This document shows positions 18,194 through 25,928 of a stretch of DNA of 64,000 nucleotides, in pieces (position 1 is the first letter of the stretch; each line of letters begins with the position of its first letter). The notes below the pieces were generated by a model. The model was given only the letters and a program-made list of their open reading frames with translations. It searched no databases and was not told the DNA's origin. Source of the stretch: Synechococcus sp. MW101C3 (GTDB taxonomy: Bacteria; Cyanobacteriota; Cyanobacteriia; PCC-6307; Cyanobiaceae). The position numbers and the translations under genes were made by a program. The stretch spans positions 186,001 to 250,000 of the forward strand of contig NZ_NQKX01000004.1 of NCBI RefSeq assembly GCF_002252635.1, read 5' to 3'.

Positions 18194-18289
18194 GGGGATA
18201 CCGCTGACCTCCCGGATCGGATGGGGCGGGGCCAGCGGCGTTGGTCAGCGGCGGCCGGCAAACCGCCGCTGCCGGTCACCGGTATCCCC
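18194..18289. promoter_or_regulatory. Mirror-image elements between sigma and DM13 genes
   Basis: GGGGATACCG (18194-18203) and CGGTATCCCC (18280-18289) are perfect 10-base complements 76 bases apart, so each divergent gene carries the same motif read in its own direction. The copy for the sigma gene is four bases before its ATG; the copy for the DM13 gene is about 28 bases before its GTG. Between them is a hairpin, CAGCGGCGG (18246-18254) and CCGCCGCTG (18263-18271). A shared autoregulated promoter element is a reasonable guess. Confidence 0.45.
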
Positions 18290-18316
18290 TCCGCACCCTT
18301 TGGCCTCGAACGTTCC

Positions 18317-18769
18317 GTGATCACGTTTTCCCTTTCCAGCGTCAGCCGCGCTGCCGCGGCGCTGGTGCTCAGCGGCACCACCATGCTGGCGGCGCAGGCC
18401 ATGGAGCCCCAGCAGCAACGGGGCACCTTCATCAAGGCCGAAGCACCGGTGAGCGGCGGCTTCGTGATTAAGAACGAGGGTGGCAAGCGGCTGCTGATGC
18501 TCAGCAGGGACTTCAAGACCAACGACATGGCCCCCGACTTGAAGGTGGCCTTCAGCCCCTCGGCCACCCCCCTGGCCGGTAGCAAGCCGCCCGCCTACCC
18601 GCTCAAGCCCGGCAGCTACACCGTGCTGGCGCCGCTCAAGGCCAGCAAGGGCGGCCAGACCTACGTGATCCCCGCCTCGATCGATCTGAGCAAGCAGAAG
18701 TCGGTGCTGATCTGGTGCCGCCAGTTCAACGCCACCATGGCCTGGGCACCGATTCAGCCCGCGAAATAG
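18317..18769 (+). CDS. Secreted DM13-domain protein
   Basis: The 150-residue product begins at GTG 18317 with a signal peptide (hydrophobic about residues 5-24, ending AAQA), followed by a single DM13 domain. Domain marks are RGTFIKAEAPVSGGFVI, LKVAFSP, the Tyr-Pro loop YPLKPGSYTVLAPLK and the conserved single cysteine in VLIWCRQFNATM, proposed in this family to have a redox role. It should work in the periplasm or outer layers. Divergence from an ECF sigma/anti-sigma pair with mirrored promoter motifs suggests that it belongs to that regulon. Partner and substrate are unknown. Confidence 0.75.
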   Translation: MITFSLSSVSRAAAALVLSGTTMLAAQAMEPQQQRGTFIKAEAPVSGGFVIKNEGGKRLLMLSRDFKTNDMAPDLKVAFSPSATPLAGSKPPAYPLKPGSYTVLAPLKASKGGQTYVIPASIDLSKQKSVLIWCRQFNATMAWAPIQPAK

Positions 18770-18784
18770 GCGCCCGGAGGCGCC

Positions 18785-19300
18785 ATGATCGGCGCCATGG
18801 ATGCGGCCCCGACCCAGCTCAGCCACCTCAACGCCAGCGGTGAGGTGCACATGGTGGAGGTGGGGGACCGTCCCGCCAGCGATCGCCGCGCCGTGGCCGA
18901 GGGCTTCATCGCCATGGATCCGGCGGTGCTGGCGCTGGTGCTCGAAGGCCGCGCCGCCAAGGGGGATGTGCTGGCGGTGGCGCGGGTGGCGGCGATCCAG
19001 GGCGCCAAGCGCACCTGGGAGCTGATCCCCCTCTGCCACCCGATCGCGCTCACGGGCCTGGAGGTGCGCATCGAGCCCAGCGCCGATGGCCGCGGCCTGC
19101 GTCTGGAAGCCGCCGCCCGCACCACCGGCCCCACCGGCGTGGAGATGGAGGCGCTCACTGCCGTGCAGGTGGGCCTGCTCACCCTCTACGACATGGTCAA
19201 ATCCGCCGATCCGGCCATGACCATCGGCCCGGTGCGGCTGCTGAGCAAGACGGGAGGACGCCACGGCAGCTGGTCCCATCCCGGCGCCGTGCCCTCCTGA
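18785..19300 (+). CDS. moaC: Cyclic pyranopterin monophosphate synthase MoaC
   Basis: MoaC converts the MoaA product into cyclic pyranopterin monophosphate, the second part of molybdenum-cofactor step one. The 171 residues show [21 protein letters not shown], the active-site [15 protein letters not shown] (about 79-93) and [23 protein letters not shown] (about 119-141) with catalytic Lys/Asp. It lies 13 bases before moeA. MoaA and MoaB are not in the window. A second ATG at 18797 is also a possible start. Confidence 0.96.
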   Translation: MIGAMDAAPTQLSHLNASGEVHMVEVGDRPASDRRAVAEGFIAMDPAVLALVLEGRAAKGDVLAVARVAAIQGAKRTWELIPLCHPIALTGLEVRIEPSADGRGLRLEAAARTTGPTGVEMEALTAVQVGLLTLYDMVKSADPAMTIGPVRLLSKTGGRHGSWSHPGAVPS

Positions 19301-19313
19301 GCCGTCACCCCCG

Positions 19314-20585
19314 ATGAGCAACAGTGCGGCCCCGCTTGAGCCCTACCCCCGCGAAGGCCTGCCGTTGGAGGAGGCCCGCCGCCAGGTGCTGGCCGCGCTC
19401 ACGCCCCTGGCCGGCAGCGAGACGCTGCCGCTGGCGCAGGCCCTGGGCCGCGTGAGTGCGGCGCCGGTGCTGGCGGCTGCAGCGGTGCCGGGCTTCCGCG
19501 CCTCGATCATGGATGGCTACGCCCTGGCCGCGGCCAGTGTCCCGCAGGTGGGACACTCCTGGCGCCTGGTGGGACGCTCGGCGCCGGGCGCCCCCTACGC
19601 CGCGCCGCTGCTGGAGGGGGAAGCGATCCGCATCCTCACGGGTGCGCCGCTGCCGGAGGGGGCCAGCCGGGTGCTGCCCCAGGAGCTGGTGGAGGCCGAT
19701 GGCGAGCGCCTGAGCCTGGTGCGAGAGGCGGGCCCTAACCCCTGGATCCGCGCCGCCACGGAAGAGGCCGCACCCGGCCAGGAACTGCTGGCCGCCGGGG
19801 TGCGGCTGGGCCCCGCTGATCTGGGCCGGCTGGCCAGCTGCGGTGTGGCGACCCTGGCGCTGCGGCGCCGGCCCCGGCTGGGGCTGCTGATCAGCGGTGA
19901 TGAGCTGGTGCCGGCCGGCAGCCCGCGCGGGCCAGGTCAGATCTGGGAGAGCAACGGCACCCTGCTGGCGGCGCTGCTGGCGCGCCTGGGGGTGGAGGTG
20001 GCCGAGCAGCGGGTGGTGGCCGATGCGCCCGAGCGCCTGCGCGCCGTCCTGCTGGAACTGGCCGCCAGCTGCGATGTGGTGGTGAGCACCGGCGGCGTGT
20101 CGGCGGGCGACAGCGACTGGATCCGGCCGCTGCTGGAGGAGCTGGGGCAGGTGAGCTTCTGGAAGCTGTTCCTCAAACCCGGCCGCCCGTTCGCCTTCGG
20201 GCAGCTGCAGCGGCCCGGCGCAGACGGCACCGTGCCGTTGTTCGGGCTGCCCGGCAATCCGGTGGCCGCGGCGATCACCGCCCTGCAGCTGCTGGTGCCG
20301 GCGTTGCAGGTGCTGGAGGGGGCGCCGGTGCAGCCGTTGCCGCGCCTGAAGGTGCGGCTGGCCGCGGAGCTCAAGCGTGGAGCCGGCCGCCCCGAGCTGG
20401 CCCGCGCCCGGCTGCAGGTGGGCCCGGAGGGGGAGCTGCTGGCGCTGGTGGAGGGCAGCCAGGCCTCCTCCCGCATCGGTTCGCTCCAGGGCGCCGACCT
20501 GCTGTTGGAGATCCCGGCCGAGCTGGGCACGCTGGCGGCCGGCAGCGAGCTGTGGGCCCAGCTGCTGCGCCTGCCGATCTTCTGA
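19314..20585 (+). CDS. moeA: Molybdopterin molybdenumtransferase MoeA
   Basis: MoeA inserts molybdate into adenylylated molybdopterin, the last step of cofactor synthesis, needed by nitrate reductase. The 423-residue protein shows the MoeA order: PGFRASIMDGYALAA (about 60-74), ILTGAPLPEGASRVLPQE, the MoeA/MogA domain with STGGVSAGDSDWI and KPGRPFAFG, and GLPGNPVAAAITALQLLVPAL. Its length is standard. It forms a two-gene unit with moaC and converges on the moaE-moaD operon, ten bases away. Confidence 0.96.
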   Translation: MSNSAAPLEPYPREGLPLEEARRQVLAALTPLAGSETLPLAQALGRVSAAPVLAAAAVPGFRASIMDGYALAAASVPQVGHSWRLVGRSAPGAPYAAPLLEGEAIRILTGAPLPEGASRVLPQELVEADGERLSLVREAGPNPWIRAATEEAAPGQELLAAGVRLGPADLGRLASCGVATLALRRRPRLGLLISGDELVPAGSPRGPGQIWESNGTLLAALLARLGVEVAEQRVVADAPERLRAVLLELAASCDVVVSTGGVSAGDSDWIRPLLEELGQVSFWKLFLKPGRPFAFGQLQRPGADGTVPLFGLPGNPVAAAITALQLLVPALQVLEGAPVQPLPRLKVRLAAELKRGAGRPELARARLQVGPEGELLALVEGSQASSRIGSLQGADLLLEIPAELGTLAAGSELWAQLLRLPIF

Positions 20586-20594
20586 GCGCCTAGC

Positions 20595-21077
20595 TCAGTA
20601 GGCCGTGTTGCCGGCCACCCAGGTGCCCACGCCGCCGCTCCACTCCCGCTTCCAGAACGGGGCCTCGTGCTTGAGCGCTTCGAGCAGCTCCTGGCCGCCG
20701 CGCTGGGCCGGGCCGCGGCGGTCGGCGCTCACTGCCACCAGCACGATCGTGTCCCCCGGCAGCACCCGCCCGACGCGGTGATCCACCCGCACCGCCCGCA
20801 GGCCATGGCGCTGGGCGCAGTCGGCGGCGAGGCGGGCGATCTGTGCTTCCGTCATGCCGGGGTAATGCTCCAGTTCCAGGGCCTCCAGCGGCGCCCCTGC
20901 CGCCGTGATGCCCCGCACCCGGCCGATGAAATGGGCTTCGGCAGCAGCGGGCTCGGCGCCGCCGGCCGCCAGGCTCCGCTGCCAGTCGGCGAGTGCGACG
21001 AGCGGGTCGAAGGGTTCCGGGTGCAGCTGCAGCTGCAGGGCGCCGGTGTCGGGGAGCGGATCAGCCACCGGCTTCAA
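20595..21077 (-). CDS. moaE: Molybdopterin synthase catalytic subunit MoaE
   Basis: MoaE carries out sulfur insertion into precursor Z together with MoaD-thiocarboxylate. About 160 residues: HFIGRVRGITAAGAPLEALELEHYPGMTE, HRVGRVLPGDTIVLVAVSADRR and the catalytic lysines in LKHEAPFWKREW. The start is uncertain: TTG 21077 overlaps the moaD stop as TTGA, while GTG 21068 lies just after it; both give a complete domain. The same overlap type is used at 15860 and 28201, so TTG is quite possible. Confidence 0.93.
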   Translation of the reverse strand: MKPVADPLPDTGALQLQLHPEPFDPLVALADWQRSLAAGGAEPAAAEAHFIGRVRGITAAGAPLEALELEHYPGMTEAQIARLAADCAQRHGLRAVRVDHRVGRVLPGDTIVLVAVSADRRGPAQRGGQELLEALKHEAPFWKREWSGGVGTWVAGNTAY

Positions 21078-21337
21078 CCCCCACTGATCGGTGGCAGGAA
21101 GGCCACCTCGGCGCCGGGCGCGAGCGGCTGGTGAACCCCGGCGAACACCTGGTTCACGGCCACTCGCACCTGGGACGGCAGCGTCTCTCCCAGCCCCAGC
21201 TGCGGCCACAGACTCGCCGGGGTGGGGGCCGGGGCGCCGGCGGGCAGCTCCACACGGCGCTCCGCCCAGCCGGCCTGCTCCCTGAGCGCGGCGAACAGCC
21301 GCACGGTGATCACGGTGGAGTTCACGCTGGCGGTCAC
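21074..21337 (-). CDS. moaD: Molybdopterin synthase sulfur carrier subunit MoaD
   Basis: The 87-residue ubiquitin-like protein ends in the essential Gly-Gly (FLPPISGG), which is adenylylated and converted to a thiocarboxylate that supplies sulfur to the dithiolene. VRLFAALREQAGWAERRVELP and RVAVNQVFA are typical MoaD segments. GTG 21337 overlaps the stop of the methyltransferase-like gene (GTGA), so MoaD translation is likely coupled to it. MoaE follows with another overlap. Confidence 0.93.
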   Translation of the reverse strand: MTASVNSTVITVRLFAALREQAGWAERRVELPAGAPAPTPASLWPQLGLGETLPSQVRVAVNQVFAGVHQPLAPGAEVAFLPPISGG

Positions 21338-21936
21338 GGACGTGTGGCCACCAGCACCCGGTGGCGATGGTCGGAGGCGACGCGGCGCAGCCCCACGAAA
21401 CCGGCCTCGCTGAGTGCCGCCGGCAGGTCGAGGCGGAAGTCGTCCTCCAGGTAGGGCTCGGTGCTTTTGAGCAGGGTTGCCAGCGGCGGCGGCATGGCGC
21501 GGATGGCCTCGGCGGCAGCATGGAGCCAGGCGTGGACGCGCCCGCCGGCATCACGCACCCGCACCACCGCCAGCCTCTGGGGGGAGAGATCCAGCCCGCT
21601 CACCCGCACGCCGCCATGCCCGTACCGCTCCAGCCAGTCGGCGAGCCAGCAGAGGTTGCCCTCCTGGTAGGCGTGGAAGCGGGCGCGGTAGTAGGCGGGG
21701 ATCTGCGTGGCCGGGTTGGTGCAGGCCTCCAGCAGCGGCTCCGCCTGACGGCGCAACTCCTCCCGGCGCTGCCGCCAGGGGATGCCCCGTGTTTCGGCAG
21801 TGCGGATCATCATGCGCCGCGCCTGCAGAAACAGCAGCTGCCGCAGCGGTTCCACCGCCAGCACCGCCGCAATCAGCCGCCCCAGCGCCGTGCGGTCATC
21901 GACCCAGTTGGGGGGAGTGCTGGCGGAGAGGCTCAT
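21334..21936 (-). CDS. Methyltransferase-like protein with internal losses
   Basis: The 200-residue protein resembles the two ends of a class I SAM methyltransferase found in cyanobacteria. The N-terminal half has PYYRARFHAYQEGNLCW-like sequence (IPAYYRARFHAYQEGNLCW, about 92-110) and GVRVSGLDLSPQRLAV (about 120-135). The C-terminus has LLKSTEPYLEDD and AGFVGLRRVASDHRHRVLVA. The glycine-rich SAM motif I (normally DxGxGxG) and the central catalytic segment are missing, consistent with in-frame deletions. The frame is nevertheless intact and overlaps moaD by four bases. ATG 21936 is chosen because it starts the conserved part. SAM-dependent activity is doubtful. Confidence 0.6.
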   Translation of the reverse strand: MSLSASTPPNWVDDRTALGRLIAAVLAVEPLRQLLFLQARRMMIRTAETRGIPWRQRREELRRQAEPLLEACTNPATQIPAYYRARFHAYQEGNLCWLADWLERYGHGGVRVSGLDLSPQRLAVVRVRDAGGRVHAWLHAAAEAIRAMPPPLATLLKSTEPYLEDDFRLDLPAALSEAGFVGLRRVASDHRHRVLVATRP

Positions 21937-22132
21937 GCCGGTAGGTCCAGGGACACGGCAGGGCGCAGATCGGCGAGCAAGCATCCGCAGGCAGTTCGCC
22001 ACCACGATGGCAGCGGAGGGAGTCCACTGCCTGCGGTCCTCCCATCTTGCTGCTCACCCACGTCCCTCAGCCCGTTCGTCCATAGGCAGCCCTATCTAGA
22101 TTCAGCCCTGCGATGAATCCTGGTCAGCCTCG

Positions 22133-22444
22133 ATGAGCGGATCCTTTGTTGTCTGCGGAGACGGCTTGCGCCTGCGGATGTTGTCCCTCGTGGGTCTCAC
22201 CCTGCTGTTGGGCGGCGCGGGCCCGGCGATGGCCGGCAGCACCCCCAGCTCTGCCAAGGACGGGGGCGTGCAGGCCGTGTTTGCCACCCAGCAGGAGGCC
22301 GAGGCAGCAGCGCCTCGCTTCGGTTGCAAGGGGGCCCACCGCATGGGCAACGTCTGGATGGCCTGCGCCAGCCACCCTCCCGCCGGCGGCAGCCAGAAAG
22401 GCGGTCAACAGAGTGGCGGCCAGCACGGCGGTCACTCGCATTGA
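22133..22444 (+). CDS. Secreted DUF3721 protein
   Basis: The 103-residue product has a hydrophobic signal segment (about 14-34, ending PAMAG) and one DUF3721 module: VFATQQEAEAAAPRFGCKGAHRMGNVWMACASH (about 49-81), with two paired Cys and His positions. The tail is Gly/Gln/His-rich (GGQQSGGQHGGHSH), possibly metal-binding. The function of DUF3721 is unknown. Its TGA overlaps the ATG of the next DUF3721 gene by one base (TGATG), so the two are translationally coupled. Confidence 0.7.
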   Translation: MSGSFVVCGDGLRLRMLSLVGLTLLLGGAGPAMAGSTPSSAKDGGVQAVFATQQEAEAAAPRFGCKGAHRMGNVWMACASHPPAGGSQKGGQQSGGQHGGHSH

Positions 22445-22884
22445 TGGACGACTCCGCGTGCGGCGCCAAGCCGAAGCTGGTGGCCATCGGCATCGCCCCC
22501 CTGGGGATCATTTCGATCGGCATCGTGCCGATGGGGGTGGTGAGCATCGGTGTGGTGCCGATGGGGGTGGTGAGCCTCGGGGCCGTGGGCATGGGGGTGA
22601 TCAACCTCTGCGTGGTGGGGATGGGGGTGGTCGTGGCCGGCGTCAATGTGATGGGCGTGTGGTGGACGGGCCTTGAGGGCATGGGGCCATTCCGGCAGGG
22701 GCCGATCCCGGCGCGCGTGCACCATCACCACGGCGCCGCGCCGCCGCCCGCGGCCCTGATGGCCTACCCCAGCAAGGAAACGGCGCTGCAGAAGGCGAAG
22801 GAACTCGGCTGCGAAGGCGTCCATGCCATGGGCGAGCTGTGGATGCCCTGCAGCGAACATCCCGGCGGCCACGGCGCGCACTAG
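22444..22884 (+). CDS. DUF3721 protein with glycine/hydrophobic repeats
   Basis: The 146-residue protein has two parts. Residues about 15-72 are a repeat of short units of the form GIVPMGVVSIG, GVVPMGVVSLG, GAVGMGVINL and so on, strictly spaced with Gly every five or six residues. This could be a membrane-inserted or beta-roll-like structure. A His-rich linker (RVHHHHGAAPPP) leads to one DUF3721 module, YPSKETALQKAKELGCEGVHAMGELWMPCSEH. It is coupled to the preceding DUF3721 gene by TGATG. Function unknown. Confidence 0.7.
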   Translation: MDDSACGAKPKLVAIGIAPLGIISIGIVPMGVVSIGVVPMGVVSLGAVGMGVINLCVVGMGVVVAGVNVMGVWWTGLEGMGPFRQGPIPARVHHHHGAAPPPAALMAYPSKETALQKAKELGCEGVHAMGELWMPCSEHPGGHGAH

Positions 22885-22889
22885 CGGCC

Positions 22890-24158
22890 TCAGCCTTTGG
22901 CGCTTGCCCGCAGAAAGGCTTCGGTCTGGGCTTCGTTCCAGCTGATGCCGCCGAGCCAGCGGCCGATGGAGGCGGCGATCGCCGCGGCGGTGAGCAGCCA
23001 GGGCAGCACGGCGGCATTGCCCTGCAGCGTGAACACGAACAGGCCGCAGAACAGCGGGGTGCGGCAGGCGCCGCTGAACGCCGCGGCGGCGGCGACCGCG
23101 GCCAGCGCCGCCTGCTGCTCCGCCGGCAGCTGCTGCAGCCAGGGGCCCACCAGCACCGCCCCCAGGCTCATGGAGTCGTGCATCAGGCCGCCCGGTGCAC
23201 CGATCGCGATGCTCAGCAGGGGCCCCAGCAGCCGCGGCAGCGGCGCCCACCAGGGGCTGTCGGCCGTGCCGGCCAGGGCCGGGCCGAGCGCCAGCGAGCC
23301 GTCGTTGAGGCTGATGCCGCCACTGGCCATCGCCAGCAAGGTGAACAGCGCCGCGATCGCCACCGCCAGCGGCAGCCCCCTGGAGCGCAGCCAGGGGCCG
23401 AGCCACTGGGCCAGCGGCACCAGCAGGCGCACCAGCACCACCCCCACCAGCGCCGCCAGCACAGTGATCAGCAGGGCCAGCGGCAGCAGCTCGGCCGCCA
23501 TGGCCACCGCCACCCCTTCCGCCAGGCGGGCGGGCTGGCCCAGACCGGTGGTGAACAGGGTGCCGATGCCGGCGAGCACCAGGGTGGGCATCACCAGGTT
23601 GAAGCCCGACACCGCGCTGAGCTCTTCGAGCGCGTAGGCGGCACCCAGCAGCGGGGAGCGGAAGGCGGCCCCGAGACCGGCACCACCGCCGATCGCCGCG
23701 GTGAGCGCCAGCGGCAGCTGCTGCAGTGGCACCAGCCGGCGCCGCAGCGCCAGCAGCAGGGCCGCACCGAGGGCGGCGGAGGGCGATTCGGTGCCCACGC
23801 TCAGCCCGGCCAGGTGGGTGAGGGCCAACAGGGGCAGGCGGGCCAGCTGGTGGCGCAGCGACAGGGGGGCCAGGGCGCGCTCGCGCTCGGCGTCGCTGCG
23901 GGCTGTCTGCAGCGCCATCACACCGGTGAGCCCACCACCCCGGCCCGCTGCCAGCGGCCCCCAGGCCAGCAGCACAAACAGCAGCGTGGCCCCAGCCGGC
24001 GCGAGCACCAGCAGGGGATCCAGCGCCCCGTCGCCGCCGAGTGGCCAGAGCCGCTGCAGCCGGAAGCCCAGCTCCGACAGCCATTGGTAGGGCAGTTCCG
24101 CCAGGCCGATCAGCGCACCGGCCAGCAACAGGCAGAGCGGGAAGGCGAAGCGGTTCAT
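22890..24158 (-). CDS. CLC-type chloride channel/transporter
   Basis: The 422-residue membrane protein has about ten to twelve hydrophobic helices. The selectivity and gating region GLSVGTESPSAALGAAL (about 111-127) keeps the gating glutamate of the CLC family (GxEGP in canonical members), and AAFRSPLLGAAYALEELS (about 155-172) matches the conserved AAFNAPLAGxxFxxEE motif. CLC proteins carry chloride or exchange Cl-/H+. It overlaps the upstream MFS gene by four bases (ATGA), so the two are one transcript. It converges on the DUF3721 pair with a five-base gap. Confidence 0.88.
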   Translation of the reverse strand: MNRFAFPLCLLLAGALIGLAELPYQWLSELGFRLQRLWPLGGDGALDPLLVLAPAGATLLFVLLAWGPLAAGRGGGLTGVMALQTARSDAERERALAPLSLRHQLARLPLLALTHLAGLSVGTESPSAALGAALLLALRRRLVPLQQLPLALTAAIGGGAGLGAAFRSPLLGAAYALEELSAVSGFNLVMPTLVLAGIGTLFTTGLGQPARLAEGVAVAMAAELLPLALLITVLAALVGVVLVRLLVPLAQWLGPWLRSRGLPLAVAIAALFTLLAMASGGISLNDGSLALGPALAGTADSPWWAPLPRLLGPLLSIAIGAPGGLMHDSMSLGAVLVGPWLQQLPAEQQAALAAVAAAAAFSGACRTPLFCGLFVFTLQGNAAVLPWLLTAAAIAASIGRWLGGISWNEAQTEAFLRASAKG

Positions 24159-25342
24159 GCCGGGGTGAGGCGGGTGTAGGAGCGGACCAGCAGCCCCAGC
24201 ACCAGCGCCAGGGCGAGCAGCGTGAGCGCCAGCGGCAGCTGGGAGCTGGCGGGCAGCACGGTGGCGATCAGCACCAGCAGCCCCGTGCCCTCCTGCTGCA
24301 GGAAGCCGGTGAGCGCGGAGGCCTGCCCGGCCTGGGCGGGAAAGGATTGCATCGGCATCGCCAGCCCGATCGGCACCAGCACACTGGCGCCGAAGGTGAT
24401 CACCAGCATCGGCAGGAACAGGGAGAAAGTGTTGAACCAGCCGCCCAGCCCCAGCGCCACCATCAGCAGCCCACCGAGCAGCATTGCCCCCAGCCCGAAG
24501 CGCAGCAGCCACGGCTGCCCCCTGGCCACCACGAACCGCACCACCATCAGCGCACCGGCGATGTAGGCCACGGTGAGCCCGAGCGAGAGGGAGCCGAAGC
24601 CCGCTGCGTCGAAACCGAAGCGCGTCTCGTAGATGAAGGGACTGGCGGCGTCGTACAGGGCGATCATGCCGGTGGCGACGGTGGCGATCAGCGACGGCAG
24701 CAGGAAACGGGCATCCACGGCGAGCCGCAGGTAGCCGCGGCCGATCGCCGCCACGGATGGACGGGTGGCGGCCGCCGCCAGCTCCCGGCTGAGCGACTCA
24801 GGCAGGGCGCGGGCCAGGTAGAGGGCGGTGGCGAGCCCCAGCGCCGCCACCAGCAGGAAATCCACCCGCCAGCTGGTGGCGCGCCCGATCAGACCACCCA
24901 CGAAGGGGGCGAAGCCGAGCGCCAGCGCGAAGCTGATGCTGGCGAACGACATCGCCCGCGCCAGCTCCCGGTTGCTCAGCACATCCCGCAGCGCCGCCCG
25001 CGACACCGAGGTGCCGCAGCCGGCCCCGATCCCCTGCACCACCCGCAGCAGCCGGAACGGCTCGAAGCCCGGCACCACGGCCAGCAGCAGGCTGGCGGTG
25101 ATGAACATCCAGAGCCCGGCCAGGGCGATCGGCCGGCGACCGTGCCGATCGGAGAGCGGCCCCCAGATCAGTTGGGAGGCGCCGTAGCCGAGTGCGTAGG
25201 CGGTGACGGTGGTTTGCGTGGCGGCGGCATCGACGCCGAAGTCACTGGCCAGCTGCGGCAGGGAGGGCAGATCGATGAACAGGCCGGTTTGGCCGAGCGC
25301 CGCACCCAGACACACGTACAGAATCACGGCCAGGTTGCTCAT
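24155..25342 (-). CDS. Bcr/CflA-type MFS efflux transporter
   Basis: The 395-residue protein has twelve predicted helices. SQLIWGPLSDRHGRRPIALAG (about 57-77) and RVVQGIGAGCGTSVSRAALRD (about 99-119) are marks of the Bcr/CflA drug-resistance branch of the major facilitator superfamily. It is the first gene of a two-gene unit with the CLC protein. A divergent ABM-domain gene starts 29 bases away. The exported substrate is not known. Confidence 0.85.
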   Translation of the reverse strand: MSNLAVILYVCLGAALGQTGLFIDLPSLPQLASDFGVDAAATQTTVTAYALGYGASQLIWGPLSDRHGRRPIALAGLWMFITASLLLAVVPGFEPFRLLRVVQGIGAGCGTSVSRAALRDVLSNRELARAMSFASISFALALGFAPFVGGLIGRATSWRVDFLLVAALGLATALYLARALPESLSRELAAAATRPSVAAIGRGYLRLAVDARFLLPSLIATVATGMIALYDAASPFIYETRFGFDAAGFGSLSLGLTVAYIAGALMVVRFVVARGQPWLLRFGLGAMLLGGLLMVALGLGGWFNTFSLFLPMLVITFGASVLVPIGLAMPMQSFPAQAGQASALTGFLQQEGTGLLVLIATVLPASSQLPLALTLLALALVLGLLVRSYTRLTPA

Positions 25343-25371
25343 CCGCCCTCACCCGCTGAGGGTTGCGCTGC

Positions 25372-25926
25372 ATGGCCCACGAGGATCCCGCCGTCACTGT
25401 CGATGTGCTGCAGCGGGTGAAGCCTGGCCGCACGGAAGCTTTCGAGGCGGCCCTGAGCGAGCTGGTGGCCGCCGCCCGCTGCTGTGAGGGCCATCTGGGC
25501 GTGAATGTGTACCGCCCGGTGGATGAGCACGATTCCACTTACCGGATCGTGTTCAAGTTCGCGCGTCTCAGCCAGCTGCGCCGCTGGGAGGTGTCGCCGC
25601 AGCGCCAGGCCCTGCTGGCGCGCGTGGCGGAGCACACGCAGGAGCCACCGCAGATCTCCGTGCTGAGCGGGCTGGAAACCTGGTTCACCCTGCCCCGGCA
25701 GCCGGGGGTGCCGCCGCCGCCCCGTTACAAGATGGTGGTGATCACCACCCTCACGATTTTCCTGCTGATCAACCTGATCAGCCTGGTGCTTTCGCCCCTG
25801 GTGCGGGAGCTGAACCCCCTGCTGCGCACCCTGCTGGTCACCGCCTCGACGGTGACCCTGATGACCTACGTGGTGATGCCAAGGGTGACGCGGCTGTTCC
25901 GCCGCTGGCTCTACCCGCGCGCCTGA
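25372..25926 (+). CDS. ABM-domain protein with C-terminal membrane anchor
   Basis: The 184-residue protein begins with an antibiotic-biosynthesis-monooxygenase-type ferredoxin-like domain (about 5-95: DVLQRVKPGRTEAFEAALSEL; HLGVNVYRP; TYRIVFKFARLSQLRRWE). Two hydrophobic helices follow, about 118-140 and 150-170, separated by a short loop. The ABM fold is used by small monooxygenases and by non-catalytic proteins. The added membrane hairpin would anchor the domain at the cytoplasmic face. ATG 25372 is preferred. It converges on the glutamine synthetase gene with a two-base gap. Confidence 0.7.
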   Translation: MAHEDPAVTVDVLQRVKPGRTEAFEAALSELVAAARCCEGHLGVNVYRPVDEHDSTYRIVFKFARLSQLRRWEVSPQRQALLARVAEHTQEPPQISVLSGLETWFTLPRQPGVPPPPRYKMVVITTLTIFLLINLISLVLSPLVRELNPLLRTLLVTASTVTLMTYVVMPRVTRLFRRWLYPRA

Positions 25927-25928
25927 GC

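Noticed and set aside
18770-18784. Molybdenum-cofactor riboswitch before moaC
   Set aside because: Only 15 bases separate moaC from the DM13 gene, too short for the structured element.
22005-24512. Longer start (24512) for the CLC gene
   Set aside because: It would read through the MFS gene; ATG 24158 gives the ATGA overlap and the CLC N-terminus.
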